Below are positions 16,772-25,245 of a stretch of 54,384 nucleotides of DNA, in pieces. The translations under genes were made by a program, and so were the position numbers. The stretch's first letter is position 1; each line of letters begins with the position of its first letter. The notes beneath the pieces are model-generated. The model did no database searches and was not told the DNA's origin. It saw only the letters and a program-made list of their open reading frames with translations. The DNA comes from an uncultured Burkholderiales bacterium (GTDB taxonomy: Bacteria > Pseudomonadota > Gammaproteobacteria > Burkholderiales > Casimicrobiaceae), in NCBI GenBank assembly GCA_937944385.1, contig CALDYQ010000051.1, positions 1-54,384 of the forward strand. The letters run 5' to 3'.

Positions 16772-18211
16772 ATGCTGGTCACGTCGGTCATCGTCTATCT
16801 GGCGCTCACGGTCGCCATCGGTTTGTGGGCCGCGCGCCGGGTGCACGACACGAAAGACTATCTGGTGGCCGGGCGGTCATTGCCCCTGTCGATCAACATG
16901 GCGGTGGTGTTCGCCACCTGGTTCGGGGCCGAGACCGTGCTCTCGGTATCGGCGACCTTCGCCAAGGATGGGCTCGTGGGTGTGCCCGGCGACCCCTTCG
17001 GCGCCTCGGCCTGCCTGATCCTGGCCGCCGTCTTCTTCGCCCGGGCGTTCTACCGCATGAACCTGATGACGCTCGGCGACTTCTACCGCAAGCGCTACGA
17101 CCAGCGCATCGAAGTCTTCACGAGCGCCTGCGTGGTGGTGAGCTACCTCGGCTGGACGAGCGCGCAACTCACCGCGCTCGGGCTCGTGATCTGGGTCATC
17201 TCGGGTGGAGCGCTCACGCTCACGCAGGGCATCGTGATCGGCGCGGCCATCGTGCTCGTCTACACGATCTTCGGCGGCATGTGGTCGGTCGCCATGACCG
17301 ACACGGTGCAGGCGCTCGTGATCATCATCGGGCTCTTCATCGTGGCCTACTTCGTGGGTGACCTCGCGGGCGGCGCGAGCAAGGTCATCGCGCAGGCCCA
17401 TGCCGACGGCAAACTGCAACTCTTCCCGAGCGGCGGCGCGAAGGAATGGCTCGCCTTCAGCGCCGCCTTCCTGACCGTGGCGCTCGGCTCGATCCCACAG
17501 CAGGACGTCTTTCAGCGCATGACCTCGGCCAAGGACGAGAAGACCGCCGTCCGCGGCACGATCGCCGGTGCGCTCATCTACTTCGCGATGGCCTTCGTGC
17601 CGATGTTCATCGCCTACGCGGCGCTCATGATCCAGCCCGAGCTCAAGGACCTGTTCGCAAGCGAGGATTCGCGCGTGATCCAGCGCATCCTGCCGGACAT
17701 CATCCTCGCCCGGGCGCCGCTTGCGATCCAGGTGCTCTTCTTCGGCGCACTGCTCTCGGCGATCCTGTCCACCTCAGCGGGCGCGCTGCTCGCGCCAACG
17801 GCGCTCTTTGCAAACAACGTGGTCCGACCCTTCGTCGGCGAGATGAGTGATCACAAGCTGCTCACCCTCACGCGCATCTGCCTCGTCATCTTCACGACCG
17901 CAGCACTCGTCTTCGCGGTCAACTCCGAACTCACGATGTACGAGATGATCCAGAACGCCTACAAGGTCACGCTCGCCGGTGCGTTCGTGCCGCTCGTCTT
18001 CGGTATCTACTGGAAGAAAACCACGAACGCCGGCGCCGCCGCCTCGATCTTCTTCGGGCTACTGACCTGGGGGCTCGCCGAGTTCGTCGGCTCCGAGACC
18101 GTACCGCCGCAGCTCTTCGGCCTCGTCGCTGCCACTATCGCGATGGTGGTCGTCTCGCTCGCCACGCGGTCCCCGCACCGGGGACATCGCGGCGCGCAGC
18201 GCACACACTGA
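16772..18211 (+). CDS. Sodium:solute symporter (SSS family)
   Basis: This 479-aa permease has about 13 hydrophobic helices. SSS landmarks include RRVHDTKDYLVAGRSLPL after helix 1, the Ala/Thr-rich helix with WFGAETVLS, and LSTSAGALLAPTALFANNV in the conserved core. The substrate cannot be read from sequence. ATG 16772 is chosen over the in-frame TTG 16757 because GGGGG precedes it at proper distance. A hairpin-forming GTCCCC/GGGGAC pair lies inside the last codons (18169-18185). It is divergent from the Rieske/GS-like pair and may import their substrate. Confidence 0.92.
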   Translation: MLVTSVIVYLALTVAIGLWAARRVHDTKDYLVAGRSLPLSINMAVVFATWFGAETVLSVSATFAKDGLVGVPGDPFGASACLILAAVFFARAFYRMNLMTLGDFYRKRYDQRIEVFTSACVVVSYLGWTSAQLTALGLVIWVISGGALTLTQGIVIGAAIVLVYTIFGGMWSVAMTDTVQALVIIIGLFIVAYFVGDLAGGASKVIAQAHADGKLQLFPSGGAKEWLAFSAAFLTVALGSIPQQDVFQRMTSAKDEKTAVRGTIAGALIYFAMAFVPMFIAYAALMIQPELKDLFASEDSRVIQRILPDIILARAPLAIQVLFFGALLSAILSTSAGALLAPTALFANNVVRPFVGEMSDHKLLTLTRICLVIFTTAALVFAVNSELTMYEMIQNAYKVTLAGAFVPLVFGIYWKKTTNAGAAASIFFGLLTWGLAEFVGSETVPPQLFGLVAATIAMVVVSLATRSPHRGHRGAQRTH

Positions 18212-18316
18212 GGCACAGGCGAGCGTCGCAGCCCCCGGACATCTCGCCCCCGAAGCAAAGCGCTCGACATCCGTCCTCCTCCCCGCTTGATCGCCCTGGG
18301 GAGAACGCTCAAGCCG

Positions 18317-18322
18317 TATACT
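18317..18322 (+). promoter_or_regulatory. -10 element TATACT upstream of the TPP riboswitch
   Basis: TATACT lies 33 nt before the riboswitch P1 stem. A TTGATC at 18288-18293 is too far (23 bp) to be an ideal -35, so the -35 is uncertain. The position suits transcription of the aptamer from about 18329. Confidence 0.45.
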
Positions 18323-18355
18323 TTCTCGCGCGCGCGCCACGACGGTGCCCGCGAC

Positions 18356-18449
18356 CCACGCTGGGGGTGCTTCGCGACGAGCGATCGAGGCGAGGCTGAG
18401 ATCACACCCCGGAACTTGAACAAGGTAATGCTTGCGCAGGGAAGCGTGG
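18356..18449 (+). ncRNA. TPP riboswitch (thi-box)
   Basis: The thiamine pyrophosphate aptamer is recognisable from its conserved cores. A GGGGGTGC segment is followed by a variable P3 region, then GCTGAGATCACACC, then the downstream half containing GGTAATGCTTGCGCAGGGAA, which matches the thi-box consensus. A perfect 7-bp P1 stem closes it (CCACGCT at 18356-18362 with AGCGTGG at 18443-18449). About 93 nt separate P1 from the TonB receptor ATG, including its GGAG ribosome site, so control by sequestering that site or by termination is possible. Low thiamine would switch the operon on. Confidence 0.93.
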
Positions 18450-18542
18450 TCGGTTTCGGCTCGATACGGCGCCGCCCTCGGTGAGCTGGCCCGTTCGGTT
18501 CGCAGGCCGCCCTCTCCCTGCCATCGACTTGGAGTTTTTTCG

Positions 18543-20789
18543 ATGGCACGAATCGTTCCCCATTCCATCCGTTCCCCTCGAGGCCATGCGCGCCGACCGC
18601 TGGCGCTTGCCTGTGCGCTCGCGTTCCTGCCGGCGGCAGGCGCGCTCGCTCAGTCGATCGAGACAAAACGCACCGAGCCGGTCACCGTCGTCGGCAAAGC
18701 CGCTCCGGTGCTCGAACAGGAACGCGCCGATGTCGGCGGCTTCGAGGCGCCGCTCAGCCAAACGCCGCAGAGCGTGACGGTGATCAGTGCAGACCTGCTG
18801 GCGGTCACGGGCAGCCGCACCCTCTCTGCCGCTGCACGGCTCGAGGCCGGGCTCGCCGACAGCTACAACACGACGGGCTATCTCGAGAGCCTGTCGGTCC
18901 GCGGCTTCGAGCTCCGCTCGATCGGGAACTATCGCCGCAACGGCCTCGCCTGGAACAACCAGACCTATCACGCAAGCGAGAGCATCGAGCGGATCGAGGT
19001 GCTCAAAGGCGTGACTGGCATGCTTGCGGGCGTCTCGGCCCCCGGCGGGCTCGTGAACTTCGTGAGCAAACGCCCGCTCGCGCAGCCGAGCCATGAGGTC
19101 ACGGTGGATCTCACCGAGCACGGCAACCGGCGCCTGCATCTGGACACGAACTCACGTCTCGGCCCCTCAGGCGGCCTGAGACTCAATCTCGCGCACGAGC
19201 GTCTTCGCCCGCCGATCGAGGCAGCGCAGGGTGAGCGGCAGCTTGCGCACCTCGCCTACAGTCAGGCGGTGGCGGGCGGCCAGCTCGACGTGGACGCTCA
19301 GTGGAGCCGCCACCGACAGCCCTCGGTGCCCGGATTTGGCTTACTGGACCGCGATGGCGATGGGATGGGCGAAACGCTGCCCGCGCTATCGAACGCCCGG
19401 AGACCCGGCCCGGAAACGCTCTCCTCCCGGTTGAACCTGAATGCTCAGCCGTGGTCGCTGCCCATGAATGACGAAAGCGCGCATCTGGGCGCTGAATTTC
19501 GCCGCACGCTCGCGGACGGCTGGGAAGCGCGGCTGGCCGCACGCCACTGGCGCAGCCGGCTAGACGACCGGGTGGCCTTTCCGGACGGTTGCGGCGCAGG
19601 GCCCGTCTTCGTCTATCCCGGCTGGTGCGGTGATGGCTCGGTCGATTTGTATGACTACCGGAGCGAGAACGAGCGCCGCCGCATGACGAGCGCAAGCGCT
19701 CAGCTGAACGGCCGGCTCGAGGGGCTTGGGTTGCCCACCCGACTGACCGTTGGGATCGGTCACTACACGGCGGCCGAACGGCCCGAGCGGTTTCAAGCCT
19801 ACAACTACGCGGGCACCATCAACGGCTACGCTCCGACGCCTCTACCGGCTGCGCCTGAAAAAACCACCAAGAACACGCTGCGCGACGAACGTTCGACCGA
19901 CTTCTTCATGCGCGGCGAGACGAGACTCGCGCAACACACGTTGCTCTTCTGGGGCGCAAACAGCGCTCAGCTCTCGCGCAGCAGCGTCCGCAGCGATGGC
20001 AGTCGGGCGATTGCGCTCGAGCAGCGGCTCACGACCCCCTGGTTCGGCCTCACGCAGGCGCTGCCGATGGTTTCACCCGGACTCGCCGTCTATGCCTCAT
20101 GGGGCCAGGGGGTCGAGGCCGAGGTCGTACCGAACCGTCCGAAGGACTACCTGAACCCCGGCGAGGTGCTGCCCGCGGCGCGAAGCCGTCAATGGGAACT
20201 TGGCAGCAAGTGGCAGCTGACGCCACGGCTCACGGCAAGCATGGCGGTGTTCGAGATCCGCCGTCCGGGCGCAGAGAACATCCCCGGGGCGGACGGGCGA
20301 GCCCTGCGACTGGCCAATGCGAGGACTGACCGGCACCGCGGTGTAGAGGCCACGCTGGCCGGGCGAGTCGATGCCGACACAGCGCTGCATCTGTCGGCTG
20401 CCTGGCTCGATGCACGCATCGTTGCCTCGACTGACCCCGCGAAGATCGGCGAGCGCAGCGCGAATGTTCCCAAGCGCAAGCTCGCTGCCTTCCTCTCGCA
20501 TCGTCTGGCGGCGTTACCTGGGCTGAGCGTGGACGCACTCCTCATCCATGAGGGCGGCAAACGCATCGGCATCCCCGGCGCAGGGACCCTGCCCTCGCAG
20601 ACCCTTCTTGACCTGGGCGCGAGCTACCGCTGGCGGAATGCACTGGGCAGCACCGAGCTTCGATTCGCGGTGAACAACGTGACCCATCGCAGCGGTTGGC
20701 GCGAGGCACCTGCGACCTCCTGGGGCGGGGTCTATCTGTTCCCGGTCCTCGCCCGTACCGCGCGGCTTTCCGTGACGCAGACCTTCTGA
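18543..20789 (+). CDS. TonB-dependent outer-membrane receptor, TPP-riboswitch controlled (probable thiamine receptor)
   Basis: This 748-aa receptor begins with a signal peptide (hydrophobic segment ending GALAQ, about residue 37). A plug domain follows, with a TonB-box-like region EPVTVVGK, SQTPQSVTVI, the SVRGFELRSIGNYRRNG stretch and IEVLKGVTGMLAGVSAPGGLVN. The barrel ends in the expected terminal Phe (RLSVTQTF). Sequence alone looks like a siderophore receptor, but the TPP riboswitch directly upstream and the PnuC-type permease downstream indicate thiamine or a derivative as ligand (inference). ATG 18543 is preceded by TTGGAG. Confidence 0.92.
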   Translation: MARIVPHSIRSPRGHARRPLALACALAFLPAAGALAQSIETKRTEPVTVVGKAAPVLEQERADVGGFEAPLSQTPQSVTVISADLLAVTGSRTLSAAARLEAGLADSYNTTGYLESLSVRGFELRSIGNYRRNGLAWNNQTYHASESIERIEVLKGVTGMLAGVSAPGGLVNFVSKRPLAQPSHEVTVDLTEHGNRRLHLDTNSRLGPSGGLRLNLAHERLRPPIEAAQGERQLAHLAYSQAVAGGQLDVDAQWSRHRQPSVPGFGLLDRDGDGMGETLPALSNARRPGPETLSSRLNLNAQPWSLPMNDESAHLGAEFRRTLADGWEARLAARHWRSRLDDRVAFPDGCGAGPVFVYPGWCGDGSVDLYDYRSENERRRMTSASAQLNGRLEGLGLPTRLTVGIGHYTAAERPERFQAYNYAGTINGYAPTPLPAAPEKTTKNTLRDERSTDFFMRGETRLAQHTLLFWGANSAQLSRSSVRSDGSRAIALEQRLTTPWFGLTQALPMVSPGLAVYASWGQGVEAEVVPNRPKDYLNPGEVLPAARSRQWELGSKWQLTPRLTASMAVFEIRRPGAENIPGADGRALRLANARTDRHRGVEATLAGRVDADTALHLSAAWLDARIVASTDPAKIGERSANVPKRKLAAFLSHRLAALPGLSVDALLIHEGGKRIGIPGAGTLPSQTLLDLGASYRWRNALGSTELRFAVNNVTHRSGWREAPATSWGGVYLFPVLARTARLSVTQTF

Positions 20790-20796
20790 GCCGCGC

Positions 20797-21408
20797 GTGC
20801 TCGACACAGCCTTCAGCCTCCTCGGCACGCCCGTCACCTGGCTCGAGGTGGTCGCCTTCGTGCTTGCGCTCGCGAACATCGTGCTCAACGTGCGCGAGAT
20901 TCACTGGGCCTGGCCGCTCGCGTTCATCTCGAGCCTGCTCTACGCCTGGCTGTTTCAGGCCAGTCGGCTCTATGGCGAGATGGGTGTGAACCTGTTCTTT
21001 GCAGCAAGCGCGCTTTGGGGTTGGTGGCAATGGCTCTACGGGCGCCGAAGTGGCTCGGGGCCGCGGACGCCGGGTTCGTTGCGCGTCGCTCGACTCGATA
21101 CGACCCAGCGCATTCACGCGGCACTGGCCTGGGGGCTCACGTGGGGGTTGGTCGCGGTCGTACTCGGGCAGGCCACCGATTCGGATGTGCCCATCGCCGA
21201 TGCCTTCGTCACCGCAGGCAGTGTGATCGGCACGGTCTTGCTCGGCCGCAAGTTCATCGAAAACTGGTGGGTGTGGCTCATCGTGAACACGACGAGTGTG
21301 GCGCTCTTCGTCTACAAGGCGCTCTGGCTCACGGCCATCCTCTACGCGATCTTCTTCGGGCTTGCGCTCTGGGGTCTTTCGCAGTGGCGCAGGCAGATTA
21401 CCGCATGA
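20797..21408 (+). CDS. pnuT: PnuC/PnuT family vitamin permease, probable thiamine transporter
   Basis: This 203-aa inner-membrane permease has seven predicted helices and the PnuC features WLEVVAFVLALANIVLNVREI, NLFFAASALWGWWQWL and the late motif NWWVWLIVNTTSVALFVYKAL. PnuC proteins carry nicotinamide riboside; PnuT members placed behind TPP riboswitches carry thiamine. Context favours thiamine. GTG 20797 lies 7 nt after the receptor stop and its own stop overlaps the next gene (ATGA), so the three genes form one operon. Confidence 0.9.
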   Translation: MLDTAFSLLGTPVTWLEVVAFVLALANIVLNVREIHWAWPLAFISSLLYAWLFQASRLYGEMGVNLFFAASALWGWWQWLYGRRSGSGPRTPGSLRVARLDTTQRIHAALAWGLTWGLVAVVLGQATDSDVPIADAFVTAGSVIGTVLLGRKFIENWWVWLIVNTTSVALFVYKALWLTAILYAIFFGLALWGLSQWRRQITA

Positions 21409-21926
21409 GGCCGCGCGTGATCGGTCTCGTCGGCGCGGAATGCACTGGCAAAACCGATCTCGCCCAGGCACTCGCGCAGGCCACCGACGGGCTCTGGGTG
21501 CCGGAATACCTGCGCGCCTTCTGCGACACGCGCGGTCGTACGCCACGGCGCGAAGAACAGGCACTGATCATGGAGACGCAACATGCGCACGCCACGGCGG
21601 CTCTCGCCCAGGCGCAGCTCGAAGGGCGGCCGTTCGTCTTCTGTGACACCACGCCGCTCATGACGGCGATCTACAGCCGATACGTGTTTTCCGATCCGAG
21701 TCTGCTACCCCGCGCGCGACTGCTGCACCGGCTGTGCGGCCGTACGCTGCTTTGCACGCCAGACCTGCCGTGGCAGGCCGACGGCATCCAGCGCGATGGT
21801 CCGGAGGCGCGCGCGGCCGTCGACCGACTGCTCCGCGAAGAACTCGCCTTCATGGGCATCGATCCGCGACTCGTCGCAGGCGTCGGAACCGTCCGGCTCG
21901 AGGCGGCTCTCTCCGGCATCGCTTGA
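21405..21926 (+). CDS. NadR-like P-loop kinase in the thiamine operon
   Basis: This 173-aa ATPase resembles the ribosylnicotinamide kinase domain of NadR. It has Walker A GAECTGKTDLA near the N-terminus, WVPEYLRAFCDTRGR, FVFCDTTPLMTAIYSRYVF and the lid-like LCTPDLPWQADGIQRDG. The adenylyltransferase and DNA-binding domains of full NadR are absent. Being translationally coupled to a TPP-controlled PnuT, it most probably phosphorylates imported thiamine (metabolic trapping) rather than nicotinamide riboside; this specificity is inference. Confidence 0.85.
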   Translation: MRPRVIGLVGAECTGKTDLAQALAQATDGLWVPEYLRAFCDTRGRTPRREEQALIMETQHAHATAALAQAQLEGRPFVFCDTTPLMTAIYSRYVFSDPSLLPRARLLHRLCGRTLLCTPDLPWQADGIQRDGPEARAAVDRLLREELAFMGIDPRLVAGVGTVRLEAALSGIA

Positions 21927-21970
21927 CTCTGCAGACGGGCATGACCTGTGCGGCCCGCGCGGCTGCATTG

Positions 21971-21976
21971 CAGAAT
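21971..21976 (+). promoter_or_regulatory. -10-like CAGAAT 7 nt before the yqaA-like start
   Basis: CAGAAT precedes ATG 21984 by 7 nt, the same geometry as at ubiB, the KTSC gene, ldcA, the 33884 gene and rhlE. The match to TATAAT is 4 of 6, so this site alone is weak evidence. Confidence 0.3.
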
Positions 21977-21983
21977 GCTGTGC

Positions 21984-22466
21984 ATGGAAGCTTGGTTCCA
22001 CCAACTGCTTACTGCCCTCTCCCTGCCCCAGTACGGCCTCACGACCCTGTTCCTGATTGCCCTCGTCTCGGCCACGCTTGTGCCGATGGGCAGCGAATTC
22101 GCCGTGGTTGGCCTGCTCAAGCTCAACCCAGAGCTCTTCTGGCCGGCGATGCTCGTCGCGACCGCGGGCAATGCACTGGGCGGCGCAGTCAACTGGTGGC
22201 TCGGCTACGGCGCCAAGCGTGCGCTCGAGCACGTTCGGCACAAGCCCATGGAGGCGAAGGCCCTCGCCTGGCTCGAGCGGCTCGGCCCGAAAGCGTGTTT
22301 CTTCTCCTTTTTGCCTGCCGTGGGCGATCCGCTCACCTCGGTCGCAGGCTGGTTGAAGCTGCCGTTCTGGCCGTGCTTCTGCTGGGGGGCGCTCGGTAAG
22401 TTCATCCGTTACGTCACGATGACCGCAGCGATCCTCTGGGTCTGGCCCGGGTCCTTTGCCTTATGA
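21984..22466 (+). CDS. YqaA/DedA-like inner-membrane protein
   Basis: This 160-aa VTT-family membrane protein shows SATLVPMGSEFAVVGLL, the re-entrant-loop region GNALGGAVNWWLGYG and the conserved RLGPKACFFSFLPAVGDPL. These mark the YqaA branch of the DedA/SNARE-associated superfamily, implicated in lipid or ion homeostasis but of uncertain role. ATG 21984 is preferred; ATG 21975 in the same frame would add three residues. Its stop is 28 nt before the KTSC gene. Confidence 0.87.
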   Translation: MEAWFHQLLTALSLPQYGLTTLFLIALVSATLVPMGSEFAVVGLLKLNPELFWPAMLVATAGNALGGAVNWWLGYGAKRALEHVRHKPMEAKALAWLERLGPKACFFSFLPAVGDPLTSVAGWLKLPFWPCFCWGALGKFIRYVTMTAAILWVWPGSFAL

Positions 22467-22481
22467 ACCGGCCCGCAGACC

Positions 22482-22487
22482 TACAAT
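22482..22487 (+). promoter_or_regulatory. -10 element TACAAT 7 nt before the KTSC gene (leaderless start)
   Basis: TACAAT ends 7 nt before GTG 22495, so the transcript should start at or next to the initiation codon. There is no ribosome-binding sequence in the gap. The -35 candidate TTGCCT at 22456-22461 is spaced 20 bp and is therefore doubtful. Confidence 0.5.
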
Positions 22488-22494
22488 TTCGAAC

Positions 22495-22779
22495 GTGAAT
22501 CGCAAGCCGCTCTCCGCGAGCCGCCTGCGCTCGGCGGGATACGACGAGCGCGAGCGAATACTCGAGCTCGAATTCCGCGATGGCCTGATCCGGCGATACC
22601 TCGCCGTTTCGCCCGAGGTCTACCGCAGACTGATGGCGGCCCCTTCACCGGATGCTTACTTCGCCGACGAGATCGACGAGCGCTTCGCCGAGCGCCGTGT
22701 GGGTCGCGAAGGCAAGTCGGCCGCGGCGGATGCGTTCGACGCGCTTTTCGGCAAGGATTGCCAAGATCGTAAGGATTGA
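22495..22779 (+). CDS. KTSC-domain protein
   Basis: This 94-aa protein carries a KTSC-like domain (the motif here reads [21 protein letters not shown], with Ser-Arg replacing Lys-Thr-Ser). [22 protein letters not shown] follows, typical of the family. The C-terminus is charged. KTSC domains occur alone or with lysyl-tRNA synthetase-like proteins; the function is unknown. Initiation at GTG 22495 is supported by the directly adjacent -10 element. yajQ begins 4 nt after its stop. Confidence 0.82.
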   Translation: MNRKPLSASRLRSAGYDERERILELEFRDGLIRRYLAVSPEVYRRLMAAPSPDAYFADEIDERFAERRVGREGKSAAADAFDALFGKDCQDRKD

Positions 22780-22783
22780 ACCG

Positions 22784-23275
22784 ATGCCCTCCTTCGACAC
22801 GGTCAGTGAACTCAACTGGGTGGAAATCCGAAACGCCGTCGACCAGGCGAACAAGGAGATCGGTACCCGCTTCGACTTCAAGGGCTCGGACGCGCGTGTC
22901 GAGCTGAAGGAGAAGGAAAAGCAGTTGATCGTCTACGCCGACGACGAGTTCAAGCTCGGCCAAGTCGACGATGTGCTTCTCGCCAAGTTCGCCAAGCGCG
23001 GTGTGGATACCCGCTCGATCGAGAAAGGCAAGCACGAGAAGATCGGCGGGGACAAGGTCAAGCGCGTGGATGCGTTGAAGGAGGGGCTCGATAGCGACCT
23101 TGCAAAGAAGGTCATCCGCTTGCTCAAGGACAGCAAGCTCAAGGTCACCGGTGCGATCCAGGGCACGACGGTGCGCGTGTCGGGCAACAAAAAGGATGAT
23201 CTGCAGGCGGCGATCACGCTGCTGCGAAAAGAGGTGACCGAGTTGCCGTTGCAGTTCAACAACTTCCGTGACTGA
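22784..23275 (+). CDS. yajQ: YajQ family nucleotide-binding protein
   Basis: This 163-aa protein belongs to the YajQ/UPF0234 family; a Xanthomonas member binds cyclic di-GMP and acts with a transcription factor. The family start [20 protein letters not shown] and the core [18 protein letters not shown] are present, as is the C-terminal [12 protein letters not shown] with the FNNFRD end. AAGGAT precedes the ATG. It overlaps the downstream lipoprotein start by 8 nt. Confidence 0.95.
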   Translation: MPSFDTVSELNWVEIRNAVDQANKEIGTRFDFKGSDARVELKEKEKQLIVYADDEFKLGQVDDVLLAKFAKRGVDTRSIEKGKHEKIGGDKVKRVDALKEGLDSDLAKKVIRLLKDSKLKVTGAIQGTTVRVSGNKKDDLQAAITLLRKEVTELPLQFNNFRD

Positions 23276-23504
23276 GCGGGTGAGCCAAATTCTGTTGCGA
23301 TCGCTTCTGTTCGGGCTTGCGAGCGGGGTGCTCGTCGCTGGCTGCCAGCCGTCTAACCCGCCACCCACGCCGCTGCCGACCAAGGAAAAGACCATCGACC
23401 GCGTGAATACCGAACTCGATCGCGCGGCGAAACAGGCCGAAGATCGGCTCAAGGCGGCGGATGAGAAGCCCGCCGGCAAGGACCCCATGAAAGAAGGCTA
23501 CTGA
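23268..23504 (+). CDS. Small lipoprotein
   Basis: This 78-aa protein has a hydrophobic signal [18 protein letters not shown] with a lipobox LVAGC, so it is expected to be cleaved and lipidated at that Cys. The mature part is short and charged ([19 protein letters not shown], an amphipathic helix) with a Pro-rich linker after the Cys. GTG 23268 is used here; GTG 23280 is an alternative. Function is unknown. Its stop overlaps the start of the outer-membrane protein gene, implying coupled translation. Confidence 0.75.
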   Translation: MTERVSQILLRSLLFGLASGVLVAGCQPSNPPPTPLPTKEKTIDRVNTELDRAAKQAEDRLKAADEKPAGKDPMKEGY

Positions 23505-24091
23505 TGTCGCTCATGTTCCACCGCAGCGTTCGCCTCGGTCAGGCGTTGGCCCTGTCACTCGGGCTCGGCGTGGCCCTGCCGAGCCTCGCCCAAAGCGTGC
23601 CCACTGGCACGCTGCCGGCCACGACCGCGGGCATACCCCAGCCCAAGCTCGACGGCGACAGTTGGTGGCGTGAGGGCGACCGCCTCTTCGTCGGCTACTC
23701 GGTCTACACGCTGCACCGCACGAACAACCCCGAGCATGTGAACCGAAACCATCTGGTCACGCTCGAGATCCACTCCGACTTCGATCGCGTCTGGGGCGCG
23801 GACAAGACGCTCTTCGGGGTGTCCACCTTCCGCAATTCCTTTGGCCAGCAGTCGGCCTACATCTACTGGGGGCAGCGCTGGGACCTGAACGACTCGCTTT
23901 ATGCCAAGGTCACCGCCGGCCCGCTCTGGGGTTACCGCGGCAAGTACCGCGACAAGATCCCGTTCAACAAATTCGGGGTCGCGCCCGCCATCATCCCCTC
24001 GCTCGGCGTGAAGCTCGGGCGCGACACCTCGGCCGAGGCCATCCTGCTCGGCTTCAACGCGATCATGTTCGCGGTCGGCCACCGGTTCTGA
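23504..24091 (+). CDS. Outer-membrane beta-barrel protein of unknown function
   Basis: This 195-aa protein has a signal peptide (LALSLGLGVALPSLAQ, cleavage after about residue 30) and an about 165-residue mature part with alternating aromatic strands (SAYIYWGQRW, SLYAKVTAGPLWGY) ending in ...FAVGHRF. A terminal Phe and this length fit a small eight-stranded outer-membrane barrel. Size and an early His (TLHRTNN) recall PagP-type acyltransferases, but I cannot assign that family from sequence. It is coupled to the preceding lipoprotein gene. Confidence 0.65.
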   Translation: MSLMFHRSVRLGQALALSLGLGVALPSLAQSVPTGTLPATTAGIPQPKLDGDSWWREGDRLFVGYSVYTLHRTNNPEHVNRNHLVTLEIHSDFDRVWGADKTLFGVSTFRNSFGQQSAYIYWGQRWDLNDSLYAKVTAGPLWGYRGKYRDKIPFNKFGVAPAIIPSLGVKLGRDTSAEAILLGFNAIMFAVGHRF

Positions 24092-24103
24092 GAGGGCTGA
24101 GCC

Positions 24104-24532
24104 GTGCCGCTGCGTCCCGGATACACGCTCGAGACGATGCGCGATCGCGGGGTCGGCCGTCTACCCGGCCTGATCGGGATCGAGCTCACGCATGTCGCCG
24201 AAGGCCGCATGGAAGCACGGCTTGTGATCCGGCCTGAACTGCTCGCGCCAAATGGCTTCCTGCACGCGGCGACCGTCGTCGCGCTCGCCGACACGATGTG
24301 CGGCTACGGCACGATTGCGCACCTGCCCGAGGGCGCGGAGAACTTCACCACGGTCGAACTCAAGTCGAACCACCTCGGCACCGCGCGCGAGGGCACGATC
24401 GCGGTTGTGGCGACGCCGGCCCATCTCGGCCGCAGCACGCAGGTCTGGGATGCGGTGGTCACCCATGTCGAGACCGGCAGGACGATCGCGCTCTTTCGAT
24501 GCACACAGATGGTGCTGTGGCCCAAGACCTGA
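24104..24532 (+). CDS. PaaI-like hotdog-fold acyl-CoA thioesterase
   Basis: This 142-aa hotdog protein contains LPGLIGIELTHVAEGRMEARL, the active-site region LLAPNGFLHAATVVALADTMCGYG (helix Asp in ADT) and the FTTVELKSNHLG strand typical of PaaI/YbgC-like thioesterases. It probably hydrolyses aromatic or short-chain acyl-CoA, but substrate cannot be read. GTG 24104 follows GAGAGGG. The glycosylase gene begins inside its 3' end. Confidence 0.85.
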   Translation: MPLRPGYTLETMRDRGVGRLPGLIGIELTHVAEGRMEARLVIRPELLAPNGFLHAATVVALADTMCGYGTIAHLPEGAENFTTVELKSNHLGTAREGTIAVVATPAHLGRSTQVWDAVVTHVETGRTIALFRCTQMVLWPKT

Positions 24533-25245
24533 GTTCCCGTCTCGTCGCCGCGGCACAGGCGCTGCGCGACGCGGTCGAGACCCTCACCTTCGGCCCGCCC
24601 ATCACCCACGTGTTGAATCCGCTCGACTACGCTTGGGCACCGCACGAGGCGTATCTTCGCGGCTTCGGAGACACCGAGAAGCGCGTGGTTTTTCTCGGCA
24701 TGAACCCCGGGCCGTTCGGCATGGTCCAGGTCGGTATCCCCTTTGGCGAGGTGGCCGCGGTGCGCGACTGGATGGGGATCGTCGCACCGGTCGCCCAGCC
24801 ACGCACCGCCAACCCGCACCGCCCGGTCGAAGGCTTCGATTGCGCGCGCTCCGAGGTCTCGGGCGCCCGACTCTGGGCGCTCTTCCGTGCGCGCTTCGGC
24901 ACGGCCCAGGCGTTCTTCCAGGAGCACTTCGTACTCAACTATTGTCCGCTCGCCTTCTTCGACCGAGCGCGGAACGTAACGCCCGACAAGCTGCCCGCTG
25001 CTGAGACGGCGCCACTCTATGCCGCCTGCAACGCGCACCTGATCGCTGCGATCGAAACGCTCTCGCCGGAATGGGTCATCGGTATCGGCAGGTTCGCCGA
25101 GGCGCAGGCGCGCAAGGCACTCTCCGGCCGATTCCCGGCCCTTCGCATCGGCGCAATCCTTCACCCCTCGCCCGCGAGTCCCGTCGCCAACCGGGGTTGG
25201 GCAGCCCAGGCCGACGCACAGCTCACGGCGCTCGGCGTGTGGTGA
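24499..25245 (+). CDS. SMUG1-type uracil-DNA glycosylase
   Basis: This 248-aa protein matches the SMUG1/family-3 uracil-DNA glycosylases. The catalytic loop GMNPGPFGMVQ, the FGEVAAVRDWM segment, LNYCPLAFF and the intercalation motif HPSPASPVANRGW are all visible. It removes uracil and oxidised pyrimidines from DNA. ATG 24499 overlaps the thioesterase by 34 nt; GTG 24517 is an alternative. Its stop abuts the stop of the convergent murB with no spacing. Confidence 0.9.
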   Translation: MHTDGAVAQDLSSRLVAAAQALRDAVETLTFGPPITHVLNPLDYAWAPHEAYLRGFGDTEKRVVFLGMNPGPFGMVQVGIPFGEVAAVRDWMGIVAPVAQPRTANPHRPVEGFDCARSEVSGARLWALFRARFGTAQAFFQEHFVLNYCPLAFFDRARNVTPDKLPAAETAPLYAACNAHLIAAIETLSPEWVIGIGRFAEAQARKALSGRFPALRIGAILHPSPASPVANRGWAAQADAQLTALGVW

